A DNA stretch of 64,000 nucleotides, taken from assembly GCA_933228675.1 (NCBI GenBank), contig OW121741.1, forward strand, positions 60,233,363-60,297,362. The letters run 5' to 3'. Below are positions 1 through 13,619 of this stretch, one piece after another; position 1 is the first letter of the stretch, and each line of letters starts with the position of its first letter. Made by a program: the position numbers and the translations under genes. The notes beneath the pieces are model-generated. The model was not told the origin of the DNA. It ran no database searches and saw only the letters and a program-made list of their open reading frames with translations. This DNA is from Stomorhina lunata (lineage: Eukaryota > Arthropoda > Insecta > Diptera > Rhiniidae).

Positions 1-1879
1 ATGAAATTTAACAGCATTCTTTGTGTGAGGATTTCCTAAAGTCTGATATGTAAACTCCACAAATCTTATTATGAATACCATTCAAATTGTACCGATCGAC
101 TCAGAATCGGCAGGAGAATTGATTTCGCGACGTCCGTCCGTATGTTTGTCCGTCCGTCTACCTGTCTGTCCTTTGGAGCTTTTGTAGTCAAGTTTTTGGA
201 GCTCCTTTTTTGTCGATATTTTAGATGTTTATTTTGATTAAATTTAATAGCGTTCTTCACAGCGGATTACCTAAATTCTGATGCACTCGGTAATTTGTGG
301 TAGATATAATTTAGTGTTTAAGCGATATTTCACGTGTTTTGATCGACAACAATGAAATGCAGGGTGGGACGATATCCTAAAATTTTGTGTAAAATGGATA
401 TGGGTATACCTTCCAGGAGCTCCACAAATCTGATTTTAGCAGACAGACACACTGCATTTATCTTAATTTTGTGTCTGACTTTTGAACATTATTATAAAAT
501 TTGAGAATGCATTATATATCAAGTTATAGGCAGTCTTCCTAGGATGTACAAAAAATGCAGCTAAGTACATGATATGCGTTCAAAACCTACATTTGTATGT
601 ATGTATCTCACATATCAACGAAAATTTAAATTTTTTAATTGTAATTGGGAGAAATCCGTTCACGTTTGACAATTGCTCCCATATAACTTCGCCTAAGGCA
701 ATCTCTTAGTAGCTAATAAATGACAAATTATAATTATCTTTATACTAAATGTCATCATCGTATCTATTATAATAGACACGATGATGACATTTAGTATAAA
801 GACGTTGTACAATATCCTAATTCAGGTGATAGCGCCTAAAATAAACTTTCAAGAGGGACAACATTTGACAAAAATATTTCTGATCTCTTGAAAATTTCGG
901 TATTGAAAATGGGCGAGCTCGGTTCACATTTACTGTTATCTCCCATATAACTCCGACCGGGAATCACTTTAATGCTGATAAATTAAATCACATTATAATT
1001 GCATAAAGAACTAGAGCAAAACTTTCCACACATCCATCGGACAGATCGAAAGAACAATACATCCCAAATATTATTGTTGAAGTATTCATCTTAATTAGTT
1101 AACTAACTTCAGATTAATAAGTAAATCTTTAATAAATTTTCCGACAAAGCTGATATTCATTCATTTAAAAGCTATATATTTCACGTACTCGTATGTATCT
1201 AAAACTAAGAGTATATACCTTATAATTCTAAGGCTTGTATACATTGACAATCATTGTTAAAGCTTTGACCTAAATCAGTCCGCTAACTTCAAAGTTTTAC
1301 ATAACTAATCAAGAACTTTTACTAGTTGGATAATTCGTATGAATTAAAGTACACAACCCTCACTGGGCACTGTGTTTTTGGGTTGCATGCCAGAATACTT
1401 AATCTTCATCAAATCGATGTGCTATTGCAAATCTAAGGGCATCTACATTTTGAAGCATCTTTTCTGCACGGTTTATCTGGTCTATCGAACTTTATTAAAT
1501 GTTCGTAAAATAGACACATATCACTTTCGAATCCAAGTGACGCTGCCTTAGACATCAGGCACCTGCCCAACCAAAAATTTGGGTCCATAACTATTCTAGA
1601 TGATGACGCCACCGAAAAGCTTTTCGTTTTCCGACTCTTAATTTTAAAGATTCTTTGCATATAATACTAGTATAACCAAATATTGCTAGGAATTACATTT
1701 AGTATGAACAAAAGAAAATTAATATACATATAAAGCATTTGTGTGGGGCTCAACTAAGTCAGTAATCAGAAACTATATAATTATCAATATATTCTTACGA
1801 TTTTGTACTTTACTTTTGGAACACAATTGGTGAAGGGTATCCAAGATTCGGCAAAGCCGAATATACCACTCTTACTTGT
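1..1879 (+). mobile_element. HINE/DINE-1-like element, distal part (copy 1)
   Basis: This matches the distal two-thirds of the full element at 7594-9971. It has the actcagaatcggcaggagaa block and a (CCGT/CTGT)-rich stretch at about 130-175. It ends with a short hairpin, attcggcaaagccgaat at about 1846-1862, a few bases before the end at CTTACTTG. Helentron-associated INE/DINE-1 elements of Drosophila share this plan: a 5' ATACCC...GGGTAT hairpin, a CTGT/CCGT microsatellite and a terminal stem-loop. I see no open frame worth annotating; short frames in the microsatellite are artefacts. Confidence 0.72.
738..801. repeat. 31 bp-arm hairpin inside the HINE element
   Basis: The left arm 738-768 and right arm 771-801 are reverse complements with one mismatch and a loop of two to three bases. 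The same hairpin is at 8830-8893 in the second duplicate. The arm sequence ctttatactaaatgtcatc is the site into which the mariner at 19091-20387 inserted in another copy of this element. Confidence 0.9.
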
Positions 1880-2039
1880 TTTTTTTAGTTTTGCTATAAG
1901 CGGTAATCAGCTGTTTGATTTAGAGCAATGTCAAATTGGTTAAAAACAACTTCAGCTTATTTTAATTTTAAAACATGTTTTTTAGTTAATAGTATACTTT
2001 TACTTGTCTATGGTTAACAAAATTTCTACTTTCAACAAA

Positions 2040-2640
2040 AGTAAAATTTTTATTTCTTAAAGTGCACATGAAAAAAAATAACCACATACGGACACCACCA
2101 CGAGATAAAGGATCAAAAAAAAGAAGACACGTGTCTTTCAGTTTTGTCAAATGTCCTCCCCTTTTTTGTGGGCGGGGCCTTAAAAATTTGGGCCTCTTTG
2201 TCATTTTTGCAATAAGGTGGTCATCTTCTCAGGCTCATATCTTAATTTACTTTTTAAAACAAAGTTGTAGCTATTGTCATGAGGAATAACAATAGTGAAC
2301 GCAAAAAATCAAAAAAACGCCATCTTGAATATCAAAATCGCAAAAAACTAAAAAAAATCGATTTTAGGCTTTTTTCACATGTTCAGGTTCCTACGTAGCA
2401 AACCGTTCAAAATTTAAGAAAACAATATACTACAAAAATGTAGCTAAGACCTCACTTAACAACTTTGTAGAACATACAAACATACTAGGAATGATCATTA
2501 ACACAGTAAAGGTAGCGCTTAGGTAACCATAAAAATTAAAAATTTCTGTCAAACGTTCGTTTGCAATGCTTAGGATAAAGAAAATCCTCACCAAAAACAA
2601 TTGGAACACAAGCACGATACCATAGCACACTTAATTAGAG
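2040..2640 (+). repeat. Long inverted-repeat arm (left, copy 1)
   Basis: About 600 bp that is inverted and clearly similar at 16015-16545. Landmarks: accacatacggacacc, the gaagacacgtgtctttcag block, and tacgtagcaaaccgttc at about 2394. It precedes the DDE-candidate gene by 3 kb. Short frames on both strands here are not supported as genes because they fall wholly in the repeat. Bases 1880-2039 show no recognisable feature. Confidence 0.78.
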
Positions 2641-3506
2641 AAAGCGATACAAAATCTATATGATTTTAAGTGATAAAAATGTGAAAGTGATCAAAATGTG
2701 AAAACAAAACTTTATGCTTTTTCTCATTCTATTAGATGATCTAACGTACGTCTCTTTAGGGCAAGAACGTTTTTATTTTTAACAAATGCAAAGATAATAA
2801 AAAAAGCCAATCTAAAAAGAATCAAAATACGATCGTGAGGCTTTAGATTATGCAAAGTAGAAGTGGAATAAAAGTGATCGTGCTATTTAATGGTTCCTGA
2901 ATAAAGTTAACCAGTAAAATACTGAATTAGGATTTTTTTTTATAAATCAAAAAGTTTTCCCTGCAGGAGAGCATAACTCCTAAGCTCATTTGGGCAGACA
3001 TAGGTCGGATTCTGGATATATACTATTAGAAAAGGAATGTGACTCCTAAGAAAATGCAAGTAGATGTCTAGACACCAAAGAACAGACAATCAAATAACAA
3101 CATTAAGCATAAGTTCATTGTGTGGTTAGAGCCAGAGTTTAGGGAATCAGAACGTGATAGGGATACTTTAGTCCATTCAAGCATATCCTATATTTGCCAC
3201 AAATAAGTAAACTACTTATACATCACAGCGTCATGTATCCAGAATATCAGCGAGAATTGCTGCTGAAGGCATTTAACGTTAATACTACAAATTGAATAAA
3301 AAAAGAAGAAGGGAGCATCTATGCAAAAGTAATGTTTTGTTCATCGATTTTTCAGCAAGAATTTAAAACAGTGTGCAAATAAATAGCGGCAATGTTTTTT
3401 TTTCATTTGTTACCTATCAATTACAAGTATGTATGTTTCTGAAGACTGATTAAGGAAGTCCTACAGAAATAATAATATATATTGATTTCAAATCTCGGTT
3501 ATTAAC
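2641..3506. other. No gene seen; includes a copy-1-specific 206 bp segment
   Basis: AT-rich sequence without a coding signal. Bases 3301-3506 are absent from the second duplicate (break at 11392/11394), so either copy 2 lost them or copy 1 gained them. A related stretch at 28420-28620 (tatgtttctgaagactgat and following) is consistent with a deletion in copy 2 rather than an insertion in copy 1. Confidence 0.6.
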
Positions 3507-5433
3507 ACATACTGTAAGTTTTGGGCCGATGAAATAATAATACTTTATTAATTTGTGTTTTACCTTGATTTATATAGGGTCTAAAGAATTCTGAAGGTAG
3601 ATTGAAATACAAACAATTTCAGAAATTTAAATTCATATGTCTTAAAAGTAAGGGGACCGATTAAAATGGTTGCTTTAACGAGATGTTTCTCGGGTATTGC
3701 TCTTTCGGTGCAAATGTAAAACATATTAAATAATAAAACAAAAAACAAGAAGTAGTTTATGTTATATGCTTTAGATTGTTATAAAGTTAGATAAATACTT
3801 CAGAAATAATATTTGGAAAGCATTGTTTTTTTCAATTTGGCAAGCCTTTTGTTCTTAGGGTATACTTAGACTCTTTAATTGATTGATATTGTATATAGAT
3901 TTTGAAGGGATATTTTCAAAATTATTTTTTTCAATTTTATTAAGTTGTTTTTTGTGTTAATAACGGAAATATTACCTATATTTTGATATGTTAAACTTAC
4001 ATAAATTGGACCTAAAATACATTTAAAAGTTAAACGCAAAAGTTCTATATTGTTCAAAATTTTGTATCCTGATTTCGGTGTCTTGACTTTATATCTGGTA
4101 ACTAACAAATATCACAACATTTTAAAATACGTGTATATCTTTTTCTTATAGGAAAAGCACATGGTTAATCTTGAATGTCTGTGAATTTAGTAGGCAGGAT
4201 TAGTACCAATATATACAATTATATATAATTAATATATTAACCTATAGGTTCAGTTAGATTTTTATACATATGTATATGTATGGTTTTGAACGTATACCAT
4301 TGTAATGAGTTGTATTTTGCACAATTCATAAAAAGATTACCTACAATTTAATATAAATATACTTATTATATGTCGCAAATAATGAGCAATCACTATGTTC
4401 AAAAGTCATACCACTATTTTTAGACATATGTACATCGTATTTCCGTCTACTGAAATCAGGTTTGTGTAGCTCCTGGATGGCATACCGACATAAGTTAAAT
4501 ATTGGATGTTAATAGTGCTCTATGAAGTTTATTATCAAATTTCAATATACATTTCTATTAACACCTGAGATATAGCCAAAACTCGAAATTCGATGCCGAA
4601 TTAAAATTTTATATTTCCTTTTAAATCATATTTGTTTAATTTGTATAAAATTCTTCAATTTGTTTAAAATTCCTCAATTTGCGGATAGTATACTGACATG
4701 AATAAGATGTCAGATCTTAGGAAATCCACTAAAGCAAAACGATATTAAATATCATCAAAATCGGTATATAACAATCTGAGATATAGCCAAAACTCCAAAT
4801 TCGATGTCCCGCTAATTGCCGAATTTGAAATATATTTTTTTTTTAAAATATAATTTTTTGTAAAAAAAATTTCTTTTTTTTTGTAAAAAAAATCATTTTT
4901 TTGAAGAAAGTTTTCTGAATTCAACGCAGAGCACTGTTGAATTTCATCGTAATCGGTATATCAACAACTCAGATATCGCTAAAGCAAAATATATCGATGT
5001 ACGCAAATTGGCAATTTAAAATTTTTTTTTTTTTAAAAACAGCATTTAAAAAAAAAAAAATTTCGAATTATATGTCAGATTTTAGAAAATACTTCAACGC
5101 AGCACGCTATCAAATTTCATCAACATCGGTCCATAAACACCAGAGATATCGACAAAATTCAAAATTCGATGAGAATTTTAAAAATTTTTTTTAAAAAATA
5201 TGTAAATTTTAAAAAAATTAGAATCTGATATACAATTTATCTCGCTACACCCTCCAGGAGCTGCACAAACTTGATTTCAACAGACAGACAGACAGACGGA
5301 CATGGCTAAATCGACTCTCCTGGCGATTCTGAGTCGATCGGTATAATTTTTATGGGGTCTAAGACGAATAATGAGAAAATTACAAACTGAATGACAAACT
5401 TATAATACCCTTTCACCTATTGGTGAAGGGTAT
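3507..5433 (-). mobile_element. Older, diverged HINE-like element (reverse), copy 1
   Basis: Its 5' hairpin lies at 5405-5433 (ATACCC...GGGTAT arms), so it reads leftwards. It contains gagatatcg/cggtccataaacacc sub-repeats, a cagacagacagacagacgga block at 5282-5300, and the tatgtatggttttgaacg region seen in other copies. It is much more diverged than the array copies. The left boundary is approximate. Confidence 0.6.
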
Positions 5434-5736
5434 AAAAAAGTAAAAAAATCAGCTCTTGCCATAAAAAACCAAAAATCGATTTTTTACCTAAGCAGGTCCA
5501 TAGGTAGCAAACCGTTCATTCAAGAAACAATCATGAAACCCTGCACGCAATATATAAGTGATATGATGTTCGAACCGAGGCATTACAAAACACGACGTAA
5601 ACGAGAGCTCAGCGGTGAAAGTTCTACGATTTCAATATGCAGTGTGAAAAAATAATTTATTTTGCTACGTTTGCGGTCATCAAATTAGGAAAGAAAATTT
5701 CGAAAAGAAAAGAACGTTGCTTTTCGACGAGTAGAC

Positions 5737-6903
5737 TTGACCAGTGAAAATTACACACATAATATAGTGTGTCGCCAATGCTATAACAATCTCATGGCAT
5801 GGTTGAGTGGAGCAAAATTTAGTATGAAGTATTGTAAACCGGTAAACTGGATTTATCGCCCAGGTGCTCATGATGTAAACATTTGCTATGCATGCGTAAA
5901 TTACACACGTGGAATGAATCGACATGGTGAGAAGAATAAAATTTATAACGCAACTGCAACAGCTACACTACCAGTGCTTGCACCTGAAAATTTTGTACCG
6001 CCAAGGCCACCAAGTCCAGATCTCAGGACAGAATTTACAGGAATGAATACTGAAGGTGGTGTTACTTATGAAGATCCATTTGACGCCGATTATGAGCCTC
6101 AACAAGGAAGAGATGGACCACAACTAATAACACAAATGGAAATGGATTTCATTGTGGCCACATTGGGATTATCGCAGCGGCTTGCCATATTTTTGACAGC
6201 GTTTTTAAAGCAAAGAAAATTAACACTTGCTAACGTTAACTCTTCGGCATACCGGAAACGGCAAGCTGAATTTCAGAACTTCTACACTCTACATAATGAC
6301 AATTCGTTCGCTTACTGCAACGATATAAAAGCTTTGGTGGTAAAAATGGGAATAAACTACATCGCTAGTGAGTGGAGATTATTTATTGATAGTTCTGTTT
6401 CAAGCTTGAAGGCAGTGTTATTGCATGTGTCGAACCGAAAACCTTGCATGCCGCTAGCAATCGGTGTCAACATGGAAGAAAACTACGAAACATTGAAAAA
6501 TATTATGGAAAAAATCAAATACTATGAAAATAAATGTAAGATATGCTGTGATTTGAAGGTCATCAACATTATGCAAGGGATCATTGATAAAGGCGGCTTT
6601 CCCAAATTCTTTTGTTTTCGTTGTAATTGGGATTCGCGATCTCTGAATCAATTCGAATGTAATTCGTGGACACCAAAAGGAAATGTGGAGGAACAAATGA
6701 AAGAACATAGACTGAAAAATGCACCTTTGATTGACAATACTCATGATATCTTGCTGCCACTGCTCCACATAAAATTGGGAATTGTTAAAAAATTCATCGA
6801 AGTGGCTGTTATAAATTGTCCAAATGCATTTGACTATTTGAAAAGTGTTTTCCCAAAGCGTAGCGATGACGAAAAAATACGAAAAATTAGACGAAAATTT
6901 TAA
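5737..6903 (+). pseudogene. Zinc-finger/DDE-candidate transposase-like gene, 3'-truncated (copy 1)
   Basis: This open frame of 388 codons has lost its 3' end. The authentic part stops at about 6869; the last dozen codons are HINE sequence. Visible: paired cysteines (CRQC, CYAC) near the N terminus, a proline-rich linker, SEWRLFIDSS (about residue 210), CCDLKV, then FCFRCNWDSRS and LLHIKLGIVKKF. The same ordered motifs occur in the genes at 13620 and 24706. I recognise this as a protein family spread through arthropod and cnidarian genomes but without a function I can state. The order Asp, Asp, CxxC, His resembles RNase H-fold transposases (inference). The frame begins at a non-ATG codon; an upstream segment near 5650 encodes FCYVCGHQ in another frame, probably the decayed first zinc finger. 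Copy 1 carries Cys where copy 2 and the third gene have Trp before ICCDLKV. Confidence 0.7.
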
Positions 6904-7593
6904 AATTTTTGATTGAAACACACTTTTAAATAACAAGTGCAAAAAGAAAATCCTGGTGTACATATGATAATATATTATATATCAGATTGTAGGAAATGGT
7001 TTCCCAAAGCACTCTGTAAAATTTTATCAAAATCGGTCCATAAACAACTGAGATATCGCCAAAACACTAAATTTGATGTATCGCAAATTGCCCAAAGTAC
7101 GCATTAGGGAATGTTTGTTGAAAAAATGAAATGCAGAAATAGGAAAAAACCATATTCCTTTAGCACGGACATACATAAATTTTATATTAGATTTTAGGAA
7201 ATTCCCACGTCAAGCACGTTATTAAATTTTATCAAAAGCGGTCCATAAACAACTGAGATATCGCCAAAACACTACTTGTGATGTGCAGCAAATTCCCCAA
7301 AGTACGTGTCTAAGAAATGTTGTTGACATTTTGTGAGTATTGTTTCAGCGATATTTCAGGTGTTTATGGACCGATTGTGATGAAATTTGACAGCGTTCTT
7401 TGTGGGAGGAATCCTGAATCCTAAAATCTGATATATAAACTCCACAAATTTGATTATGAATACCATTCAAATTGTACCGATCGACTCAGAATCGGCAGGA
7501 GAATAGATTTCGCGACGTGTGTCCGTCTGTCTGCTTGTCCGTCTGTCCGTCCGTCTACCTGTATGTCCGTCCGTCTACCTGGTTGTCCTTTTT
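6870..7593 (+). repeat. HINE sub-repeat fragment at the duplication junction
   Basis: This contains the diagnostic phrases gaaaaaatac, cggtccataaacaactgag, gcgatatttcaggtg and gccaaaacactaaatttgatg, which belong to the internal HINE units. It joins the truncated gene directly, at gatgac/gaaaaaatac. It ends in a CCGT/CTGT-rich block (7510-7585), immediately followed by the 5' hairpin of the next HINE. Confidence 0.75.
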
Positions 7594-9971
7594 ATACCCT
7601 TCACCAATAGGTGAAAGGGTATTATAAGTTTGTGATTCCGTCTGTAATTTTTTTATTAGTGATCGTAGACCCCATAAAAATTATACCGATCGACTCAGAA
7701 TCGGGAGGAGAATCGATTAAGCGATGTCCGTCTGTCTGCCCCTGGAGGATGGGCTTACATAAATTTAATAGCAATGAACGCTATTAAATTTCATTAAAAT
7801 CGGTTTATAAACACCGAAAATATCGAAAAAATACCAAAAATTAGAAGAAAATTTTAAAATTTTGGATTGAAACACACTTTTAAATAACAAGAGAAAAACT
7901 ATACTCCTGGTGTATATGTGATAATATATTATATATCAGATTGTAGGAAATGGTTCCCCAAAGCACTCTGTAAAATTTTATCAAAACACTACTTGTGATG
8001 TACAGCAAATTGCCCAAAGTGTCTAAGAAATTTTGTTTACATTTTGTAAGTATTGTTTCAGCGATATCTCAGGTGTTTATGGACCGATTGTGATGAAATT
8101 TAACAGCATTCTTTGTGTGAGGATTTCCTAAAGTCTGATATGTAAACTCCACAAATCTTATTATCAATACCATTCAAATTGTACCGATCGACTCAGAATC
8201 GGCAGGAGAATTGATTTCGCGACGTCCGTCCGTATGTTTGTCCGTCCGTCTACCTGTCTGTCCTTTGGAGCTTTTGTAGTCAAGTTTTTGGAGCTCCTTT
8301 TTTGTCGATATTTTAGATGTTTATTTTGATCAAATTTAATAGCGTTCTTCACAGCGGATTACCTAAATTCTGATGCACTCGGTAATTTGTGGTAGATATA
8401 ATTTAGTGTTTAAGCGATATTTCACGTGTTTTGATCGACAACAATGAAATGCAGGGTGGGACGATATCCTAAAATTTTGTGTAAAATGGATATGGGTATA
8501 CCTTCCAGGAGCTCCACAAATCTGATTTTAGCAGACAGACACACTGCATTTATCTTAATTTTGTGTCTGACTTTTGAACATTATTATAAAATTTGAGAAT
8601 GCATTATATATCAAGTTATAGGCAGTCTTCCTAGGAAGTACAAAAAATGCAGCTAAGTACATGATATGCGTTCAAAACCTACATTTGTATGTATGTATCT
8701 CACATATCAACGAAAATTTAAATTTTTTAATTGTAATTGGGAGAAATCCGTTCACGTTTGACAATTGCTCCCATATAACTTCGCCTAAGGCAATCTCTTA
8801 GTAGCTAATAAATGACAAATTATAATTATCTTTATACTAAATGTCATCATCGTATCTATTATAATAGACACGATGATGACATTTAGTATAAAGACGTTGT
8901 ACAATATCCTAATTCAGGTGATAGCGCCTAAAATAAACTTTCAAGAGGGACAACATTTGACAAAAATATTTCTGATCTCTTGAAAATTTCGGTATTGAAA
9001 ATGGGCGAGCTCGGTTCACATTTACTGTTATCTCCCATATAACTCCGACCGGGAATCACTTTAATGCTGATAAATTAAATCACATTATAATTGCATAAAG
9101 AACTAGAGCAAAACTTTCCACACATCCATCGGACAGATCGAAAGAACAATACATCCCAAATATTATTGTTGAAGTATTCATCTTAATTAGTTAACTAACT
9201 TCAGATTAATAAGTAAATCTTTAATAAATTTTCCGACAAAGCTGATATTCATTCATTTAAAAGCTATATATTTCACGTACTCGTATGTATCTAAAACTAA
9301 GAGTATATACCTTATAATTCTAAGGCTTGTATACATTGACAATCATTGTTAAAGCTTTGACCTAAATCAGTCCGCTAACTTCAAAGTTTTACATAACTAA
9401 TCAAGAACTTTTACTAGTTGGATAATTCGTATGAATTAAAGTACACAACCCTCACTGGGCACTGTGTTTTTGGGTTGCATGCCAGAATACTTAATCTTCA
9501 TCAAATCGATGTGCTATTGCAAATCTAAGGGCATCTACATTTTGAAGCATCTTTTCTGCACGGTTTATCTGGTCTATCGAACTTTATTAAATGTTCGTAA
9601 AATAGACACATATCACTTTCGAATCCAAGTGACGCTGCCTTAGACATCAGGCACCTGCCCAACCAAAAATTTGGGTCCATAACTATTCTAGATGATGACG
9701 CCACCGAAAAGCTTTTCGTTTTCCGACTCTTAATTTTAAAGATTCTTTGCATATAATACTAGTATAACCAAATATTGCTAGGAATTACATTTAGTATGAA
9801 CAAAAGAAAATTAATATACATATAAAGCATTTGTGTGGGGCTCAACTAAGTCAGTAATCAGAAACTATATAATTATCAATATATTCTTACGATTTTGTAC
9901 TTTACTTTTGGAACACAATTGGTGAAGGGTATCCAAGATTCGGCAAAGCCGAATATACCACTCTTACTTGT
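7594..9971 (+). mobile_element. HINE/DINE-1-like element, full length, about one internal unit
   Basis: The 5' hairpin at 7594-7622 is followed by ttataagtttgtgattccg, the accgatcgactcagaatcgg block, a short CTGT tract, abbreviated internal sub-repeats, the ttggagctcc segment, and a terminal attcggcaaagccgaat hairpin at 9938-9954. This is the most complete copy in the window and defines the element's ends. No protein is encoded, as expected for a non-autonomous element. Confidence 0.72.
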
Positions 9972-10131
9972 TTTTTTTAGTTTTGCTATAAGCGGTAATC
10001 AGCTGTTTGATTTAGAGCAATGTCAAATTGGTTAAAAACAACTTCAGCTTATTTTAATTTTAAAACATGTTTTTTAGTTAATAGTATACTTTTACTTGTC
10101 TATGGTTAACAAAATTTCTACTTTCAACAAA

Positions 10132-10732
10132 AGTAAAATTTTTATTTCTTAAAGTGCACATGAAAAAAAATAACCACATACGGACACCACCACGAGATAA
10201 AGGATCAAAAAAAAGAAGACACGTGTCTTTCAGTTTTGTCAAATGTCCTCCCCTTTTTTGTGGGCGGGGCCTTAAAAATTTGGGCCTCTTTGTCATTTTT
10301 GCAATAAGGTGGTCATCTTCTCAGGCTCATATCTTAATTTACTTTTTAAAACAAAGTTGTAGCTATTGTCATGAGGAATAACAATAGTGAACACAAAAAA
10401 TCAAAAAAACGCCATCTTGAATATCAAAATCGCAAAAAACTAAAAAAAATCGATTTTAGGCTTTTTTCACATGTTCAGGTTCCTACGTAGCAAACCGTTC
10501 AAAATTTAAGAAAACAATATACTACAAAAATGTAGCTAAGACCTCACTTAACAACTTTGTAGAACATACAAACATACTAGGAATGATCATTAACACAGTA
10601 AAGGTAGCGCTTAGGTAACCATAAAAATTAAAAATTTCTGTCAAACGTTCGTTTGCAATGCTTAGGATAAAGAAAATCCTCACCAAAAACAATTGGAACA
10701 CAAGCACGATACCATAGCACACTTAATTAGAG
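10132..10732 (+). repeat. Long inverted-repeat arm (left, copy 2)
   Basis: Near-identical to 2040-2640 and inverted relative to 16015-16545. Together with the right arms it brackets the copy-2 DDE-candidate gene at a distance, suggesting the remains of one or more transposons with long inverted termini. The exact outer end on this side is not evident. Confidence 0.75.
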
Positions 10733-11393
10733 AAAGCGATACAAAATCTATATGATTTTAAGTGATAAAAATGTGAAAGTGATCAAAATGTGAAAACAAA
10801 ACTTTATGCTTTTTCTCATTCTATTAGATGATCTAACGTACGTCTCTTTAGGGCAAGAACGTTTTTATTTTTAACAAATGCAAAGATAATAAAAAAAGCC
10901 AATCTAAAAAGAATCAAAATACGATCGTGAGGCTTTAGATTATGCAAAGTAGAAGTGGAATAAAAGTGATCGTGCTATTTAATGGTTCCTGAATAAAGTT
11001 AACCAGTAAAATACTGAATTAGGATTTTTTTTTATAAATCAAGAAGTTTTCCCTGCAGGAGAGCATAACTCTTAAGCTCATTTGGGCAGACATAGGTCGG
11101 ATTCTGGATATATACTATTAGAAAAGGAATGTGACTCCTAAGAAAATGCAAGTAGATGTCTAGACACCAAAGAACAGACAATCAAATAACAACATTAAGC
11201 ATAAGTTCATTGTGTGGTTAGAGCCAGAGTTTAGGGAATCAGAACGTGATAGGGATACTTTAGTCCATTCAAGCATATCCTATATTTGCCACAAATAAGT
11301 AAACTACTTATACATCACAGCGTCATGTATCCAGAATATCAGCGAGAATTGCTGCTGAAGGCATTTAACGTTAATACTACAAATTGAATAAAT

Positions 11394-13316
11394 ACATACT
11401 GTAAGTTTTGGGCCGATGAAATAATAATACTTTATTAATTTGTGTTTTACCTTGATTTATATAGGGTCTAAAGAATTCTGAAGGTAGATTGAAATACAAA
11501 CAATTTCAGAAATTTAAATTCATATGTCTTAAAAGTAAGGGGACCGATTAAAATGGTTGCTTTAACGAGATGTTTCTGGGGTATTGCTCTTTCGGTGCAA
11601 ATGTAAAACATATTAAATAATAAAACAAAAAACAAGAAGTAGTTTATGTTATATGCTTTAGATTGTTATAAAGTTAGATAAATACTTCAGAAATAATATT
11701 TGGAAAGTATTGTTTTTTTCAATTTGGCAAGCCTTTTGTTCTTAGGGTATACTTAGACTCTTTAATTGATTGATATTGTATATAGATTTTGAAGGGATAT
11801 TTTCAAAATTATTTTTTTCAATTTTATTAAGTTGTTTTTTGTGTTAATAACGGAAATATTACCTATATTTTGATATGTTAAACTTACATAAATTGGACCT
11901 AAAATACATTTAAAAGTTAAACGCAAAAGTTCTATATTGTTCAAAATTTTGTATCCTGATTTCGGTGTCTTGACTTTATATCTGGTAACTAACAAATATC
12001 ACAACATTTTGAAATACGTGTATATCTTTTTCTTATAGGAAAAGCACATGGTTAATCTTGAATGTCTGTGAATTTAGTAGGCAGGATTAGTACCAATATA
12101 TACAATTATATATAATTAATATGTTAACCTATAGGTTCAGTTAGATTTTTATACATATGTATATGTATGGTTTTGAACGTATACCATTGTAATGAGTTGT
12201 ATTTTGCACAATTCATAAAAAGATTACCTACAATTTAATATAAATATACTTATTATATGTCGCAAATAATGAGCAATCACTATGTTCAAAAGTCATACCA
12301 CTATTTTTAGACATATGTACATCGTATTTCCGTCTACTGAAATCAGGTTTGTGTAGCTCCTGGATGGCATACCGACATAAGTTAAATATTGGATGTTAAT
12401 AGTGCTCTATGAAGTTTATTATCAAATTTCAATATACATTTCTATTAACACCTGAGATATAGCCAAAACTCGAAATTCGATGCCGAATTAAAATTTTATA
12501 TTTCCTTTTAAATCATATTTGTTTAATTTGTATAAAATTCTTCAATTTGTTTAAAATTCCTCAATTTGCGGATAGTATACTGACATGAATAAGATGTCAG
12601 ATCTTAGGAAATCCACTAAAGCAAAACGATATTAAATATCATCAAAATCGGTATATAACAATCTGAGATATAGCCAAAACTCCAAATTCGATGTCCCGCT
12701 AATTGCCGAATTTGAAATATATTTTTTTTTTTAAATATAATTTTTTGTAAAAAAAATTTCTTTTTTTTTGTAAAAAAAATCATTTTTTTTGAAGAAAGTT
12801 TTCTGAATTCAACGCAGAGCACTGTTGAATTTCATCGTAATCGGTATATCAACAACTCAGATATCGCTAAAGCAAAATATATCGATGTACGCAAATTGGC
12901 AATTTAAAATTTTTTTTTTTTTTAAAACAGCATTTAAAAAAAAAAAATTTCGAATTATATGTCAGATTTTAGAAAATACTTCAACGCAGCACGCTATCAA
13001 ATTTCATCAACATCGGTCCATAAACACCAGAGATATCGACAAAATTCAAAATTCGATGAGAATTTTAAAAATTTTTTTTAAAAAATATGTAAATTTTAAA
13101 AAAATTAGAATCTGATATACAATTTATCTCGCTACACCCTCCAGGAGCTGCACAAACTTGATTTCAACAGACAGACAGACGGACATGGCTAAATCGACTC
13201 TCCTGGCGATTCTGAGTCGATCGGTATAATTTTTATGGGGTCTAAGACGAATAATGAAAAAATTACAAACTGAATGACAAACTTATAATACCCTTTCACC
13301 TATTGGTGAAGGGTAT
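11394..13316 (-). mobile_element. Older, diverged HINE-like element (reverse), copy 2
   Basis: Duplicate of 3507-5433. The 5' hairpin is at about 13288-13316. It differs from copy 1 mainly in homopolymer lengths and in a shorter cagacagacagacggaca tract. No coding content. Confidence 0.6.
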
Positions 13317-13619
13317 AAAAAAGTAAAAAAATCAGCTCTTGCCATAAAAAACCAAAAATCGATTTTTTACCTAAGCAGGTCCATAGGTAGCAAACCGTTC
13401 ATTCAAGAAACAATCATGAAACCCTGCACGCAATATATAAGTGATATGATGTTCGAACCGAGGCATTACAAAACACGACGTAAACGAGAGCTCAGCGGTG
13501 AAAGTTCTACGATTTCAATATGCAGTGTGAAAAAATAATTTATTTTGCTACGTTTGCGGTCATCAAATTAGGAAAGAAAATTTCGAAAAGAAAAGAACGT
13601 TGCTTTTCGACGAGTAGAC

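Larger units (their letters stand above)
1..6869. repeat. Tandem segmental duplication, copy 1 (5' part outside window)
   Basis: Positions 1-6869 repeat almost base for base at 8093-14752. The offset is 8092 up to base 3300, 7887 from 3507, and 7883 near the gene. Copy 1 has about 206 bp (3301-3506) that copy 2 lacks. Copy 1 ends abruptly inside its transposase-like gene at 6869, where sequence continues into HINE sub-repeats. The matching break in copy 2 is 14752/14753, after which the gene continues normally. Identity is very high (scattered substitutions and homopolymer length changes), so the duplication is recent. From the offsets, copy 1 should begin about 1.2 kb before the window. Confidence 0.93.
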
